Shown piece by piece: positions 11,787-22,840 of a DNA stretch of 64,000 nt. The notes below the pieces were generated by a model. That model worked only from the letters and a program-made list of their open reading frames with translations. It was not told the DNA's origin and made no database searches. Origin of the DNA: Marasmius tenuissimus (Eukaryota; Basidiomycota; Agaricomycetes; Agaricales; Marasmiaceae); the NCBI GenBank assembly GCA_029532415.1, contig JAQOTA010000047.1, positions 434,001 to 498,000 of the forward strand, written 5' to 3'. The position numbers and the translations under genes are program-made. Numbering within the stretch: position 1 is the first letter of the stretch; every line of letters begins with the position of its first letter.

Positions 11787-14700
11787 TCAGGACCTGTTCA
11801 TCGGGCTTCTCCCCAACGAAGAATCATCAAAACCATCATCAAGTCTCCCACCCCCACCAGCAGCCGACGCAGCAGAAGCCAACAACCCATCCAGCACTCT
11901 CTTCGACTTGACAACCGCATCAGTCACCGCCGCCCCACTCGACTTCTTCCTCCTAATAGGCGACTCATCGCCACCCCCATACCCAAACCAACTATCACCA
12001 CCTCCCTTCTCCGAGTCCAAAGCAGACGCAAGGAACCCGGGTCCACCGAATCCTCCAATCGACTTTCGTGAGGGCGTACTAAACCCGAACCCTCTACCGT
12101 TCAACAGGATTCCCGGTTTCCGAGTTGGGGTGGTGAAAGGTGCAGTCGTGTTGAACTTGATACCCCGCGAAGGTGTACTCGTAGGGTCGAATATAGGGGA
12201 TTCTTCGTAGTCGGGGTGAACACCGACGCCGAGGAACGCATCGTGTCCATGAATCCGAGGTTCAGTTCTCGAAAGTCGGTGGCGAGGTGTAGTTGGGTAC
12301 CCTCGCGTAGAACCAGAGGTCAGATACGTCGAGTGTGAAGAGCTGGGTTGCACGTAGGAGTAGCGAGTGCTGGGTGACGAAGGGTAATCGCCATCCAAAT
12401 AGTCGCTTCCAGGGACTCGACTCCTCCTGCGCGTCGGCGTCCTAGGAGTTCCCCTCGGTATAGAATGTAGCCCCGCACCTCCCCCTCGACCATCCTCAGG
12501 TTCCGGAGACTCCCTCGCCAACTGCGAATTATACAACATCGGATCATCCCCAGTCCCCCTCTGAATCGCTCGTACATCCGTAGGCACAAAAACCGGTTCA
12601 GGTTCCGGTAGATGATCATGACGAAGAGGTTCACAGGTCTGACAATACCACTTTTCATTGTCAACCACCTGATCGCTCCTCAGACCCATACACCCAAAGT
12701 GGAACCACTGGTCGCATCCGTCGCATTGAACCACGCCTCTCGCGTCGTCGTCTTCAAAGTTGGCGCCTTCTCCGTCGCAGATGCAGAGGACCTCTTCTTC
12801 GGCTTCTTCTTCGACTTCTTCAAACGCGTCTCTTCCATTCGCTTCCTGAAACAACGCCTTGCGTCTACCATCGACCTCCAACTGTTTCTTCATAGCCAAC
12901 GCCCGGACAGTTCTCTTTGACAACAGAGCAGCACGAGCGTCCGCGGGGTCGCTCGGGAAATACATCGGTCCTCGTTTTCGCCGCGTCGTCGTCGTGGTTG
13001 TCGTCGGAAGAGGTTTTCCCATATCTTGATCAACAATTTTCCCTCCCTCAACACCCGCACCCGCATCCGCTTTCAGAGGAACCATCTTCCCCCGTCCAGC
13101 CTTCGGCCTGGCCTCGTGATACACCACTCCCCACCGGGAGATCTCGTACTCGTCGTCTTCCACGGTTGCCTTCTCCTTTTCTTTCCCCTTCCCTTCCGTC
13201 GAATCAGATTCCTCATCCTCATCGTCCTCCCTCTCCAAAAACCTCTCAACCCACCTCAACCTCTCTTCCTCCTCCCGAACCTTCTCTTCCTCCCTTTCCT
13301 CCTCTCGCAATCTCCACGGAAACTCCGTATCCACCCAATTTGGTTTCTCCTCCACAGAAGGAGCAGAGAGAGCAGAAAGAGGACCTCGCTTCTTCGATGG
13401 AGACGCAGACGCAGAAGATACGACGTGACCGTAGGGGTATTCCGGTGAGATCTCCCTTTCTCCTCTCTTATCCGTAACAATAGCCCTCTTCTTCCGCTTA
13501 CTTCCTCCTCCTCCTCCTCCACCAGGGTCTTGGACGAACACATCCTCCACTCCAACCCCAACTGCAGCGCCGGAGGGAACCGAACCAGGTAAGACGTCGA
13601 CGAGGACACGACCTCGGCCTTCCAACTCGACCGGGTACAGTTTCCTAGGAGATTCCTTCCTCTGCGCGGTGTTGTTATTGTTGCTGTGGTGTTGATTATG
13701 GTGGTGATTATTCTTATTAACAAAATCCGTATCCGAATCGTTCACCGTCACCGTCCCCGTCCCAGTCACCACCGGTGACGAAGGAGCGTTCGAATTCGAC
13801 GTCGTAAGAACCCTGAACGCATCCAACCGTTTCCTCTTCCTCATCTCCTTCTCACTAGGCTGCGGCGTTTCCTCCTCGACGGATACTTCTTCCTCTCTCC
13901 TCCCATCGATAGCCAAGACGGATTGGTCCTCCAACCGCTTCACTACGGGGCTAGCCGCTACCGGTGCCGCTGAACTCCCTCCTCCTCCTCCTCCTCCTCC
14001 TCGTTGGAGCACCTCGATGGGGATAGGTTGAGGCTGGCGAACCCACTCTGCTGTTCGGTAACGACCGTATCCACCAGCCATCAGGGACTCTTCGAAACTC
14101 TCCTCGGAGGTTTCTTGAAAGAGCTTCATATCGGGGAAGAGTTTGATTTTGTTGTCTGGAGGGGGAGGGGGAGGGTTGGTTGAGGAGGAACTGTACAGCT
14201 TGATTCGACGACCTTTGGTCGGGCTGTCCATGATACCGACTCCAGAGGGGTGGGGTTTGGGAGTTGGGTGGTGAGAGGTGTTAGATGAACGTAGATCTTC
14301 CGAACCACCACTACCAAACCCCTCTACCGCCTTCCGCTTCCCTAACCCCTCACGAACGAAATACTCTGGTCTCCTAGCTTCGACAGCAGCATGTTCCGCA
14401 ATCTGACGTTGTCGGATTCGTTCAAGCTCTCCTCCGTGTGCGTGTAGGGGCGGTTTAGTGGCATGAGGAGCGAAGATATCGTCGACAAAGACAGGTCCAG
14501 GCTGGGGTCCCTTGGTAGGGGTTGAAGTTGAGGGTAACAAAGCTCTGGCCATAAAAGGCGAAGAGAGCTGCGAAGGTGTTTGGGAATGCGATTGTGGAGG
14601 TGGCGTATGTGCTCTACCGAGTCTTTCGGTATGGTGGATTCGAGAGGTTGTCGGGGGCGATTGGGACTGAGAAGAAGGTATCGCTGGGTTGTGAGGTGCA

Positions 14701-15353
14701 GGTTGGCTCAGGTTCGCAGGGAAGGAGCTGTTGAGGTGGAGTCTAGTAACAGGTTCGAGTCAATATTTTCGGCGGCACAAAGTTGGTATAGGGACTCTTC
14801 TTACTGTCGTGGTGTTCTGTCGTCTTGTTTGACCGTAAAGGGACTAAGACAAGCGGCGGAGAAAAAGTTGATTATTTTTCCATCGTTTCCTCTTCCACAG
14901 TCAGAACATACCTCGTATCTGGAGTCATTATCTGATGAGTTCTCATAAGAGACGTCGTATGTCCTTCTGCTACGGATGCTTGCACGGGTGGCGGTCGTAT
15001 TTGCGTTGGGAACCTGTCGATGGGCATAATCAGCCATTTTTTCATTCGTAATCTGCCATTTTGGTTACACATACGAGTTGTTATGACCTGGTGTGGGCGA
15101 TTCGGGAGAGTTGTGTCGATTTGCAAAGACATTTGGGCTGGCAAAGGACAATGAATTGGCATACAATCATCCATTGATCGAGGGTGTCGTCTTTGACTGA
15201 CCTTTGGGGAGTTGGTAACAGGGAATATCGAGGGGTCGGCAGAGAACTGAATAGTGCGTTAGAATGACATGGTATGAGCAGAAAGACAAGGATAGGGTAC
15301 CTCGTCTGGACAGGACTCTTGCGAGGAGTTGAAGGCTCCTGAGGGGCTGCCAT
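11787..15353 (-). CDS. PHD-finger protein, probably chromatin-associated
   Basis: Four exons on the minus strand (15353-15301, 15246-15202, 15013-14912, 14742-11787) encode about 1051 aa. The ATG at 14552 inside the long last exon is not the start, because the frame stays open upstream to an acceptor at 14743. The N-terminus is Pro/Ser/Thr/Gln-rich. The middle has acidic coiled-coil stretches (EEEREEEKVREEEE) and basic patches. One PHD finger lies at about residues 717-785: CIC, CDGCDQWFHFGC and WYCQTC supply the C4HC3 zinc ligands. The tail carries repeated R/S/P-rich segments. PHD fingers read histone H3 tails, so a nuclear role is inferred. Poly-Gly and poly-Asn/His tracts suggest disorder. 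The third intron is about 190 nt, longer than its neighbours, so exons 1-3 are less certain than exon 4. Confidence 0.8.
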
Positions 15354-15779
15354 AAAAGTTGGATTTATTACGTAAGCCGTTTCCAACCATTGACTCTGAA
15401 ACGTCACATGACCGTTTCCCGACTTTTTCACGGCCGCCGCAGAAATTTGAAAAAGCGCAGAAATCACTTTGCTTTGACTTTGTTTTGTCCACAATCGTTA
15501 GCAACTCCAAGACGAAGGGCTGGCAATCCACATTTCAACAGGCGAATGTGCAGCCCCCCTCCAATTCGATAGCGGGACTCCTGGACACAGTTTCAATCAC
15601 GACATCTTCCTCTTAGGCTTTCTTTCGGTTCACTTCCCGACTGCGACTGAGTGCGAACATGTGTTTTCCTTCTCCAACTCCTCCACGTCCTTCGGCCGAC
15701 CGAGTCCTCATTCATCTCTTCATAACCCTCAATACCGACATCGACTTTAATCTTGGACGCAAGAACCACCCCTTCCACT

Positions 15780-16278
15780 CAGTGTTGCACTGACCCCGGG
15801 TCAGACCCCAAGGTCAAGGTCAAGAAATTTTCGAAGCTTACTTGACTTGACTTGACCCCCCTTCTCCCAGGGGTCAAGGTCGAAATACTACTGGCAGAAA
15901 CGGAAGGTCAACCTTGCTCTATTTTGAAGGTTTCAGCAAATCCGTACGCTCAAGTGACTCAATTGCCACTCCTTCCGTGTACATCCCTACAGAACTCGAG
16001 GTTCTGATTGGCATTACATGCTTCAAATGAGGACTTCCATCCGAACTCTTCAGCTCCCCACCGTATGGGCTGTCTATGAAAGGCTGAAGTGAAGTTGGTA
16101 GCGATTGACAGCATATTTCACGGAGGAATCGCACCTCCAGTAGCCGTGGGTCCTTGCCATTTTTGGTACTTGACCCCCGAAAACCACCCCGAAAGGTCAA
16201 GAGGGCTTGACCTTGACTTGACCCGACCCTTTGACCCCGGGGTCGGGTCAAGCTTCTGACCTGACCCGTGCAACACTG
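15780..16278. mobile_element. hAT-type MITE with 8-bp target duplication
   Basis: A 499-bp element with terminal inverted repeats beginning CAGTGTTGCAC at both ends, flanked by an 8-bp direct repeat CTTCCACT (15772-15779 and 16279-16286). An 8-bp duplication and a CAGTGTTG-type terminus are hallmarks of the hAT superfamily. Both subterminal zones are packed with GGTCAAG/TTGACC motifs, which could be transposase-binding sites. No transposase is encoded, so it is non-autonomous. It lies 427 bp upstream of the PHD-finger gene's start. Confidence 0.85.
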
Positions 16279-16389
16279 CTTCCACTAAACGTCAGAGGAC
16301 GAGATCGCCATCTGGAGATGATTGAGCAGGGAAAACGTTGGCGTTTGGATCTGCGTGATGGATCGTTCTCGCGAGCACGAATAAATGAC

Positions 16390-17100
16390 AGTCATCCACC
16401 TCACCAAGCCTCCGCATTCCAACACCATCACTCGGCTTCCCATTGTCTTCGACTTCAATCACCTTGGCTGCGTCCACCAAATCCTACTTTTCCGCTGACC
16501 TCAATCACGAGCCCTCAAGGCCTCAAACCACGTTGATCGTCCCAGTTCATCTCAGAATGTGTATCCATGACGTACTGCGCCGGATCAAGAAAGCCTTTTG
16601 TCGTGGTTCGTCTGGGAACGGAAGGATATTCAAGGTCCTTACTTAAAGCTACTGCCATGGCCGATTTTTGCCGTGGTCATGGGACACTCCCCACGTTCCC
16701 CTCCCAGCCTCAACGAACTCGGTCAACTCCCCTCACGCGTCTAGCTTGGTACTTCTTGCCCCCTTCCATTCCCTTCTCAGCGACGTAGTACTAATCGTGA
16801 TCTCACAAATATTGCTTGTCATCCTCGCTTTACTATGCTGCTAGTCCATCTGCGCAAACCCAACTCAATATGTCTCTTCTGTTATCATAACCTCTTTATC
16901 ATACAAGAAGTGGACATCGTATCCCGTGTTGCTTGTATACCATCCCTCACGTTTCTCACTCAACAAACACCCCATTCTCCTTGTGCCAATCTTCAACAGA
17001 CAGGTACGGGTAGTCTTGATACACACTCTTCTCGCCCTCTGGCAAGCGAACATACTCGGGTTTATCCGACAGTCCCAAGCACACCTATAGGAGCGGTCAG
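16390..17100 (+). repeat. Segmental duplication, block 1, copy 1
   Basis: This interval matches 32420-33255 in the same direction, for example around the shared 'GTCCCAGTTCATCTCAGA' and 'TTCTCGCCCTCT' texts, at moderate identity. It ends within the last codons of the GFA gene, so the duplicate carries only a GFA stub. No gene was recognised in the rest of the block. Together with the ICMT copies further on it shows that about 2.9 kb was duplicated. Confidence 0.65.
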
Positions 17101-17682
17101 TTCATGTCTGTTTACCACCATGCTGAAGGCCGAGTCACCCACAATTTCCTTGGGTTTCTCGAGTGGTGAGTCAATGGCGGACGCAAACGCGTGGACAAAT
17201 TCCGGCCTTGGACCAAGGTGACGGTCAGTGATTCGATATCAACGTTGTAGTATCAACTGACGTACCACTGCTTATCATAAACCCAAAGCATAGCAGAACA
17301 CTTTGAGCAAAAGTTTCTTTCCGACGAGGCGACCTTCTCAGGCTCATCTCTATTGAGCACCGCGTTGTAGACGCTGGCCATATGAATAATGTGAGTACGA
17401 GCCCTGGAATTTGCATGACTGAACCGACGATACCTGATATACTCGTTCCCCTGAGAGATCTTCAGAGTCTCTTGAAAGCCAGTGAGATGAATCGATCCCC
17501 CCACCCCTCCTACTTTTCGACAGATAGAACATAGGCAAATCTAACGCAGTCCTCGGTGTCAGTGATGATCCGACTGACTGGAAAGACGATTCGGGACGTA
17601 CTTGGTACGGGACGGGAGTATTAGTTTGCAACGAGAAACGAACAGCCCCACAGTGGCAGCTTCCTTTCAACTCGACTGGCAT
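17062..17682 (-). CDS. GFA/CENP-V family zinc protein (glutathione-dependent formaldehyde-activating-like)
   Basis: Exons 17682-17602, 17540-17434, 17373-17266 and 17206-17062 give 146 aa; introns are 59-61 nt. Zinc-ligand motifs are in family order: GSCHCGAV (residues 8-15), CLCSICRK (29-36) and FCSKC (about residue 90). Members fold as a small beta-sandwich binding one or two zinc ions. Named ones are proposed to speed up S-hydroxymethylglutathione formation, but most fungal paralogues have no proven substrate. The start is the first Met before the zinc motif and the length is typical of the family. Splicing recovers QWPEFVHAFASAID, which confirms the last junction. It is transcribed in the same direction as the ICMT-like gene behind it. 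A stub of its last codons exists near 33215-33255. Confidence 0.85.
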
Positions 17683-18244
17683 GTTTGTGGGCTGGGTGAC
17701 GGTGTCGATAATTCAGAATCAGATTCTGGAGGCTCGACCTCACGTCGTTGGTGTCGCTTAAATACTCGAACCAACCATGAACGCTTCCCGAGTCAGTCTT
17801 ACTCGACACTCACCGGTACCGGAAGGGACTTTCATTCGTTATTCGAGAAGTCTGAGCTGCAGCACTTTTCGAATCATGCTTGTTGTGTGTACGGGCCGTC
17901 GAGTCGGCCCCGTATGTCAGCAACGATTATTCTCACCACTTATCTAACGCGTACGGGAGGCGGACGCAATGGTAAGAAGCTTGGGAAATAGGTGTCAACG
18001 ATGGGTTGCCTCCGCCTCAAGTATGTGGGATGTTCAAGCCGGTAGGTCATGTTTGTCGGCAGCTTGGTCGTAATTCCGAGTGCCTCAGCACGTCGTCCCA
18101 GGGTATTTATTTTCTGGCCTCAGTGATAGTCGATGGTACAGCAGACTTCCTCTACCGTTAATATGGCCGCCATCGACGCTGGCGAGGCCAGGTTAACCTC
18201 CATGATTTTTGACGGTTTCCACAATCTCCCTATCACGACATTTA

Positions 18245-19061
18245 CTACCACACTCCAGGAAGAATCCGCCATCTCGCTCGCTCTGACCACCTCTCCCACT
18301 CCTCTCCAAACTGCTTCTTCAAAACCTCCTCCTCCGTGTCCAACCTCAACGCCACAAACATCACCGCTACCATCGTCCACGTCCCCACCCACACCCCAAC
18401 CCCCAACATTCCCATCCACGTATACAACACCCCGCTCTCTCGCAGCCAAGATCCCGGAAGGACGTAATAAACCGTCATCGATATGAATCCCAGCATCCCA
18501 CCCGCATAAGCTGGATGTCGTACGTATGCGTATGGACCCGACGTAATCAATTCGGAAGGTTTTTCGGATCGCAGTTTTTCGTTAGGCTCGCCGAGACCCG
18601 CGATTTGCCATTTGAACGATCCACCTAGGAGATTCTGGCAACGTACGCGAAGGTACCACCCAGCGACGGAAAGGATCAACGCGATGAATCTCAGAGTCTC
18701 CATCGTCGAGGCTCTTTGAATGTGGTGCATAGGCCAAATTTGTGGTAAGAAGCATGGGAAGAGGGGGTACTGGGACCGTAAGACGAAAAGACACTCGAGT
18801 ACGGTGGAGATGTAGCATAGTTTCTACGCGAAAAATCACAGTCAGTAAAAGGAACATCTAGCTGAGCAGGTCACTCACTCGTGATAGGGCAATGAATATA
18901 GGGATAAGCCGTACCGCCAACCACTCTCTTTTATGCGCGAACGGCGCATTGGACGGAGGACGAGGTTGAGCTGGTATTGGATTTGGCGGGATAGAGGCAG
19001 ACCTGAGAAAGACTGCTGATAGTCCTAGTAAAACTATGCGGAACATCATGAGAGTGAACAT
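18245..19061 (-). CDS. Isoprenylcysteine carboxyl methyltransferase-like membrane protein (copy 2)
   Basis: Exons 19061-18879 and 18823-18245 (55-nt intron) encode 253 aa, close kin of the gene at 4386-5200 with the same intron position. Shared features: hydrophobic N-terminal helix, NAPFAHKREW, QNLLGGSFKW, the SAM-binding GPYAYVRHPAYAG and the C-terminal EEWERWSERARWRILPGVW. Both frames are open throughout, so it looks functional. The role is inferred from the family: carboxyl methylation of a prenyl-cysteine or similar substrate in an internal membrane. This copy, not copy 1, is the nearer relative of the broken third copy at 34402-42293, because both lie in a larger duplicated block. Confidence 0.85.
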
Positions 19062-20536
19062 AGAGGAGAGTTCGAATTGGTCTTCAAGTTAATCTCCGAG
19101 ATAGCCAATGACAGCTGGTACGAAGATGTGGAAGCCGATTAGCGTGAATGATTATAATCAGAAGTAGATTGAGTGGCTATTGGATATCTGGATCCCACTG
19201 AACGTAGCTCGCGTATCCAGAATGCAAACACACAATTCTCCGAGCGGCCGCAGCTCCCCAGCCATGGCTAGGTCACCTTTTCGTGGATCGGCACCGTTGT
19301 CCGCTGGCGGATCCGATGAGGGAACTCGGAAGGCCACGAACAACTTGACGGCCCGTTGTTGGGAAGGATGGCTCAGGTCTCGTCGTAACAAAGTTAATAC
19401 TTAGCCAGGTAGAAAGAACAGGTAGGTACTGGTGCGACCTTACAGATCGATACCTCCCGCTTAGAACAAGGCGAGAACAAAGCAGAGTCGTGAGAACTTC
19501 GTAGGGCTGTCCCAGGCGTGGTCGGCCCGATTTTTTCTCTCTTCGCTGTAAAAATTTACAGGCCAGGAGTTTTACCCTTCACCCCACCTCGACGCAGAGC
19601 CTCAAGTATACAGTGACACCGTATCGAGATGTACCATCCGAACCCAGCAGTGAGCACTGCACAAATAGTCCACCAACCCGATCTGAATTTTGACGAACGA
19701 GACGCGTTTTCAACGGGAGTTTGGACCCAAGGTCCGTTCAAGGTAACTTCCCCCTAGAGCTTGATTAATCGACGTCATCCTTCGTGTAAGATAGAAGATA
19801 AGATAAGTATACAACTAACTTACCGACTACTTATGAGCCTAGTAGAATGGATAAACGAAAGAAACGATGGAAACCACTGGCTTGGCGTATTTGACAACGT
19901 CCATCGGATTAGTGAGCCGTGAGTCAGACTGAGACTCGATAGCAAACATAGCGTTGTCATGATCATGGTAATAGGAAAGGAATAGGCTCGAACCACCGCG
20001 CTACGACGGAAGACGTTTTAATGAGTGGCCGTCGATCAAAACGTCTTCTTCGCTCACCGCGAGGCATGAGTGGTTACGAAGAGAGTGGTATCGAATCTAG
20101 GAAAGGAAAGGGGGGTTCAACAAGCGCCCACAACAAACTTTCGCTCAAACTTTCACACAGATTCGGACGGGGTCTTCCTGGTCCACGTTATCTCTCCCTC
20201 CGTCCCCCCCTCCCGTCGGTCAAAAAACTTGCCTAAGTCCTACTCTAAGCGAGCTTCCCCTTGTATAAGGTATGTATGTTTATTATTTATGTTGATAATT
20301 GAACTCGTGCTTGGTCTATTGCCACCGAGGGTTTCTGTTGAGAGCTGAGCAGAGTTGTATTCGCGAAAACTTTCACAAACACCTATAGTACAGAGAAACT
20401 ATTCAAAAGCACGATCGTAGCAATTTCTGAGGATTTTTGAATGGATGTAAACGAGACGAGACTGAACATGATATGTGTTTTCTTGGTGTTTTCGACTGGA
20501 TAAAAATGGGACGCATATGTGACATTCAATGGCTGA
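19062..20536. other. Intergenic stretch, no supported gene
   Basis: An ORF on the minus strand at 19741-19556 has one hydrophobic segment but no motif, and ORFs at 19158-19404 overlap on opposite strands. None is supported. One strong hairpin is listed separately. Confidence 0.4.
20009..20048. repeat. Perfect 11-bp hairpin with 18-nt loop
   Basis: GAAGACGTTTT at 20009-20019 is followed after 18 nt by its reverse complement at 20038-20048. It might be a structured RNA element or a small transposon end. It does not fit a tRNA cloverleaf. Confidence 0.5.
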
Positions 20537-22754
20537 TCAGAAGAAGCCCAAGAGCGGATCGTAGTTGTTGTCGTCCTGAAAGCAAGGGAGTCAGTAAAAA
20601 GGAAACTTCATACCCTGTCAGCTGGTTTATCTCACCTGGAATGTGTTCAACTGGGGTCTATTAACAAGTCAGTGAATATGGCAGGGCATCAAGGGGCGCG
20701 GCAGACACGCGGGCGAGCCGTCGCCAGTGAATACGACTTACTCAAAGAAAACAACACGATCGTAGTTGTCGTTAATGGTAAAGTTATAGGCGTGTCCAGG
20801 TTCTTTAGGGACTCTTGCCCTGCCGAGCATTAACCCACACAAGATAGAAATATTCTGGAAAACAAGAAAATTAGTATCGAATACGCCTTCATGAGACTGA
20901 GAGATTCACATCGGCTCGGACATTGTCGTAGCCCCATTCAGCAACGGCAGATTTGAATACTGGTGGCTTGTTAATACAATTTATCGTAACATGAACAATA
21001 CAGATACGCACCAACAGCAAAATCATCACAATCAAAAATCTGTCGTCTCCAACGGCGATGACCGTTGAGTTTAGTGCCACGCCAGATAGATTGCCAGATG
21101 CCCTGAGGGAGAATGATATATCTGGGCGGGTACGTTGTATCATTGACATCATCGGGCATCGGGAAACACCTACTCGCCGTCCACCTGGTAACTTTTAAAG
21201 TCTTGTGCGATACGGTGAGGGCTGCCACGTAGGATTTTACCAACTTCATCAGAACTTTGGCTGACGCGCTGGAAGACCCATTGTTGATGGGAGACGGTAC
21301 CGCTCTCGCGATTCCAATCTCCTTCCCATCCAGTGATTGCAGTCCCGTTGGCATCTCCACTTTCGATAGATTTCCATATCATTTTCCCGAGTGGCTACGA
21401 TGGTGAAAAATACACTCACCCATCTCTCAAATCCACAAATGCTGAAAGATTAAAAGAAACAGAAAGGTCAGCGCATCAGGATGGTTACACAATAGATCAC
21501 CACGAACTTTGGCTTGCAACATTTTGGATTCTAATGGGAAAGTATGGGTCAGGACCGAGTTAAGATCAATATGGCAAGGCTAACGCACTAACCTGTAATT
21601 ATCTGACGAATCCTTTTTGATGATCCATCTTTGGTGGTTATTCGTATTCCCGGAGTTCCTCCACACGGGGCACCAACCAGGATTTTACACTCGTGAAACT
21701 GGATTTGGGAACTGTAAAGGTTAATTGGGCCGATTGATCACCTCATTCTCATTCTGTAAAGGTACACTCTAGTGAAAGCAAAGATCAAGGTTTCGCGATT
21801 GCTAACTTGATGGATTCACGAAGGTGTATCCTACATATTCTGCAGCGATTACAAGTTTGATTCCCGTTCGATAATTATTTTGTGGAAACACAATGCCCGC
21901 TCACGGGGTGGGGCTCCGGCCCTTAGCGATGGTCATATATGGTAATGTATGCCTATTTAAGTACCGTTCCGCGCCTTTAGGGGCCAATACGCTGCCTTAT
22001 AAACGGGCATTGTGGAAACACAAAAGAAATTATCGGTCGGGAATCAAAATTGCTAACGTTACATTATCTGTAAGATATGCCTTAGTGAATTCATAAAGCT
22101 GGCAATCGCAAAACCTCAGCCACTTCCTTTGTTGAGGTATACCTTTACTGGATGGGAAAGAGTTGATTTACCAGGCCGGTTGATCTTTATAGTTCCCGAA
22201 TCCAGTTTCACAGCCGTGAAATTCTGCTTGGTGCCCCGTGCCATCCAACAATCCTGTTACCATTACCCGTACCTCCTGGTCACAGGAACATCGGTAAGAA
22301 AGAGGAACATTCCCGAAACACATAGAACTGACCTTCCTCCATATCGAGGTACGTCCCGCCTTTGATGTTTTGGAGGGTATACATATCGGTGTGATCAGCA
22401 ACTGGCTTGATAAGCCACAACTGGTTGGAGGCGTCGAAGTTTGTAGCATGGTTCCACAGTTTCTGCTTCCAGCCTGTGATTTCAGCACCTACTCAGCTCC
22501 CTTGAGTGAGTTTGGAGTGTCACCCAAAAGTCTCGGGCAGAAAGACAAACCGTTATCAGGAGAACCTGCACGAGATTATTAGCATGTGTCACTCAGCGTA
22601 TGATTGAGCAGCAAAGATTACTCACCCGGACCCGTGAGGTCGATGTTGATGGGTACACGGGCATTTTGGATAAAGTCTGTCCCGGAACACTGGTGAGGAG
22701 CATGAAAGCAATAGAAAGCACAGGGGACTCACAGACACCTTGAAGTTGCACCAT
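20537..22754 (-). pseudogene. MOA-like beta-trefoil lectin with papain-like C-terminal domain, interrupted by a transposon
   Basis: About ten small exons on the minus strand match the Marasmius oreades agglutinin type: a beta-trefoil lectin followed by a papain-like cysteine-protease domain. The start at 22754 follows a TATA-like box. Trefoil repeat signatures are seen at 22676-22626 (IQNARVPINIDL), 22490-22330 (EITGW, NQLWLI, GGTYLD), 22275-22244 (GNRIVGW), 21650-21600 (NNHQRWIIKK) and 21395-21300 (FVDLRDG, GTAITGW, HQQWVF). The protease domain has DFKSYQVDGE, IFDCDDFA (catalytic Cys, about 21030) and GHAYNF (His, about 20785), ending at 20537. Known members bind terminal alpha-galactose and act in defence against nematodes. 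A 577-bp transposon (21664-22240) splits the exon after the second trefoil repeat. I found no other lesion, so the loss looks recent. Exon boundaries are approximate. Confidence 0.75.
21664..22240. mobile_element. Foldback-like DNA transposon inside the lectin gene
   Basis: The element begins and ends with CACGGGGCACCAA (inverted), and its arms pair for about 240 bp around a loop of about 100 bp. It is flanked by the 3-bp repeat CCA (21661-21663 and 22241-22243). Arms share blocks such as GAAACTGGATT, 'TTTGATTCCCG' and 'CAATGCCCG'. No transposase is encoded. CAC termini with a 3-bp duplication would suit the CACTA/EnSpm group, but the length of the arms is more like a foldback element, so the superfamily is open. 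Confidence 0.75.
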
Positions 22755-22830
22755 TGGATAGGTTTGGTTTCAGTTAAAGTCTTGTAAGTGGAGGAAAGAA
22801 AAGTTGTAGAATGGCGGGGTCGACTCAGAC

Positions 22831-22840
22831 TTTAAATACC
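22831..22840 (-). promoter_or_regulatory. TATA-like box of the lectin gene
   Basis: The minus strand reads GGTATTTAAA about 77-86 bp upstream of the lectin ATG at 22754. Position and sequence suit a TATA box. No experiment supports it. Confidence 0.4.

Noticed and set aside
12917..13477. Long plus-strand open frame of 186 codons
   Set aside because: It is the antisense of the PHD-finger gene; its Pro/Ser/Leu-rich text is the shadow of Glu/Arg/Gly-rich codons on the real strand.
14552..14554. ATG as start of the PHD-finger protein
   Set aside because: The same frame remains open and compositionally alike upstream to 14742 and joins further exons; this Met is internal.
19985..20010. GGTTCGAGCC on the minus strand, a possible tRNA T-arm
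   Set aside because: The T stem does not pair well and no cloverleaf can be drawn upstream.
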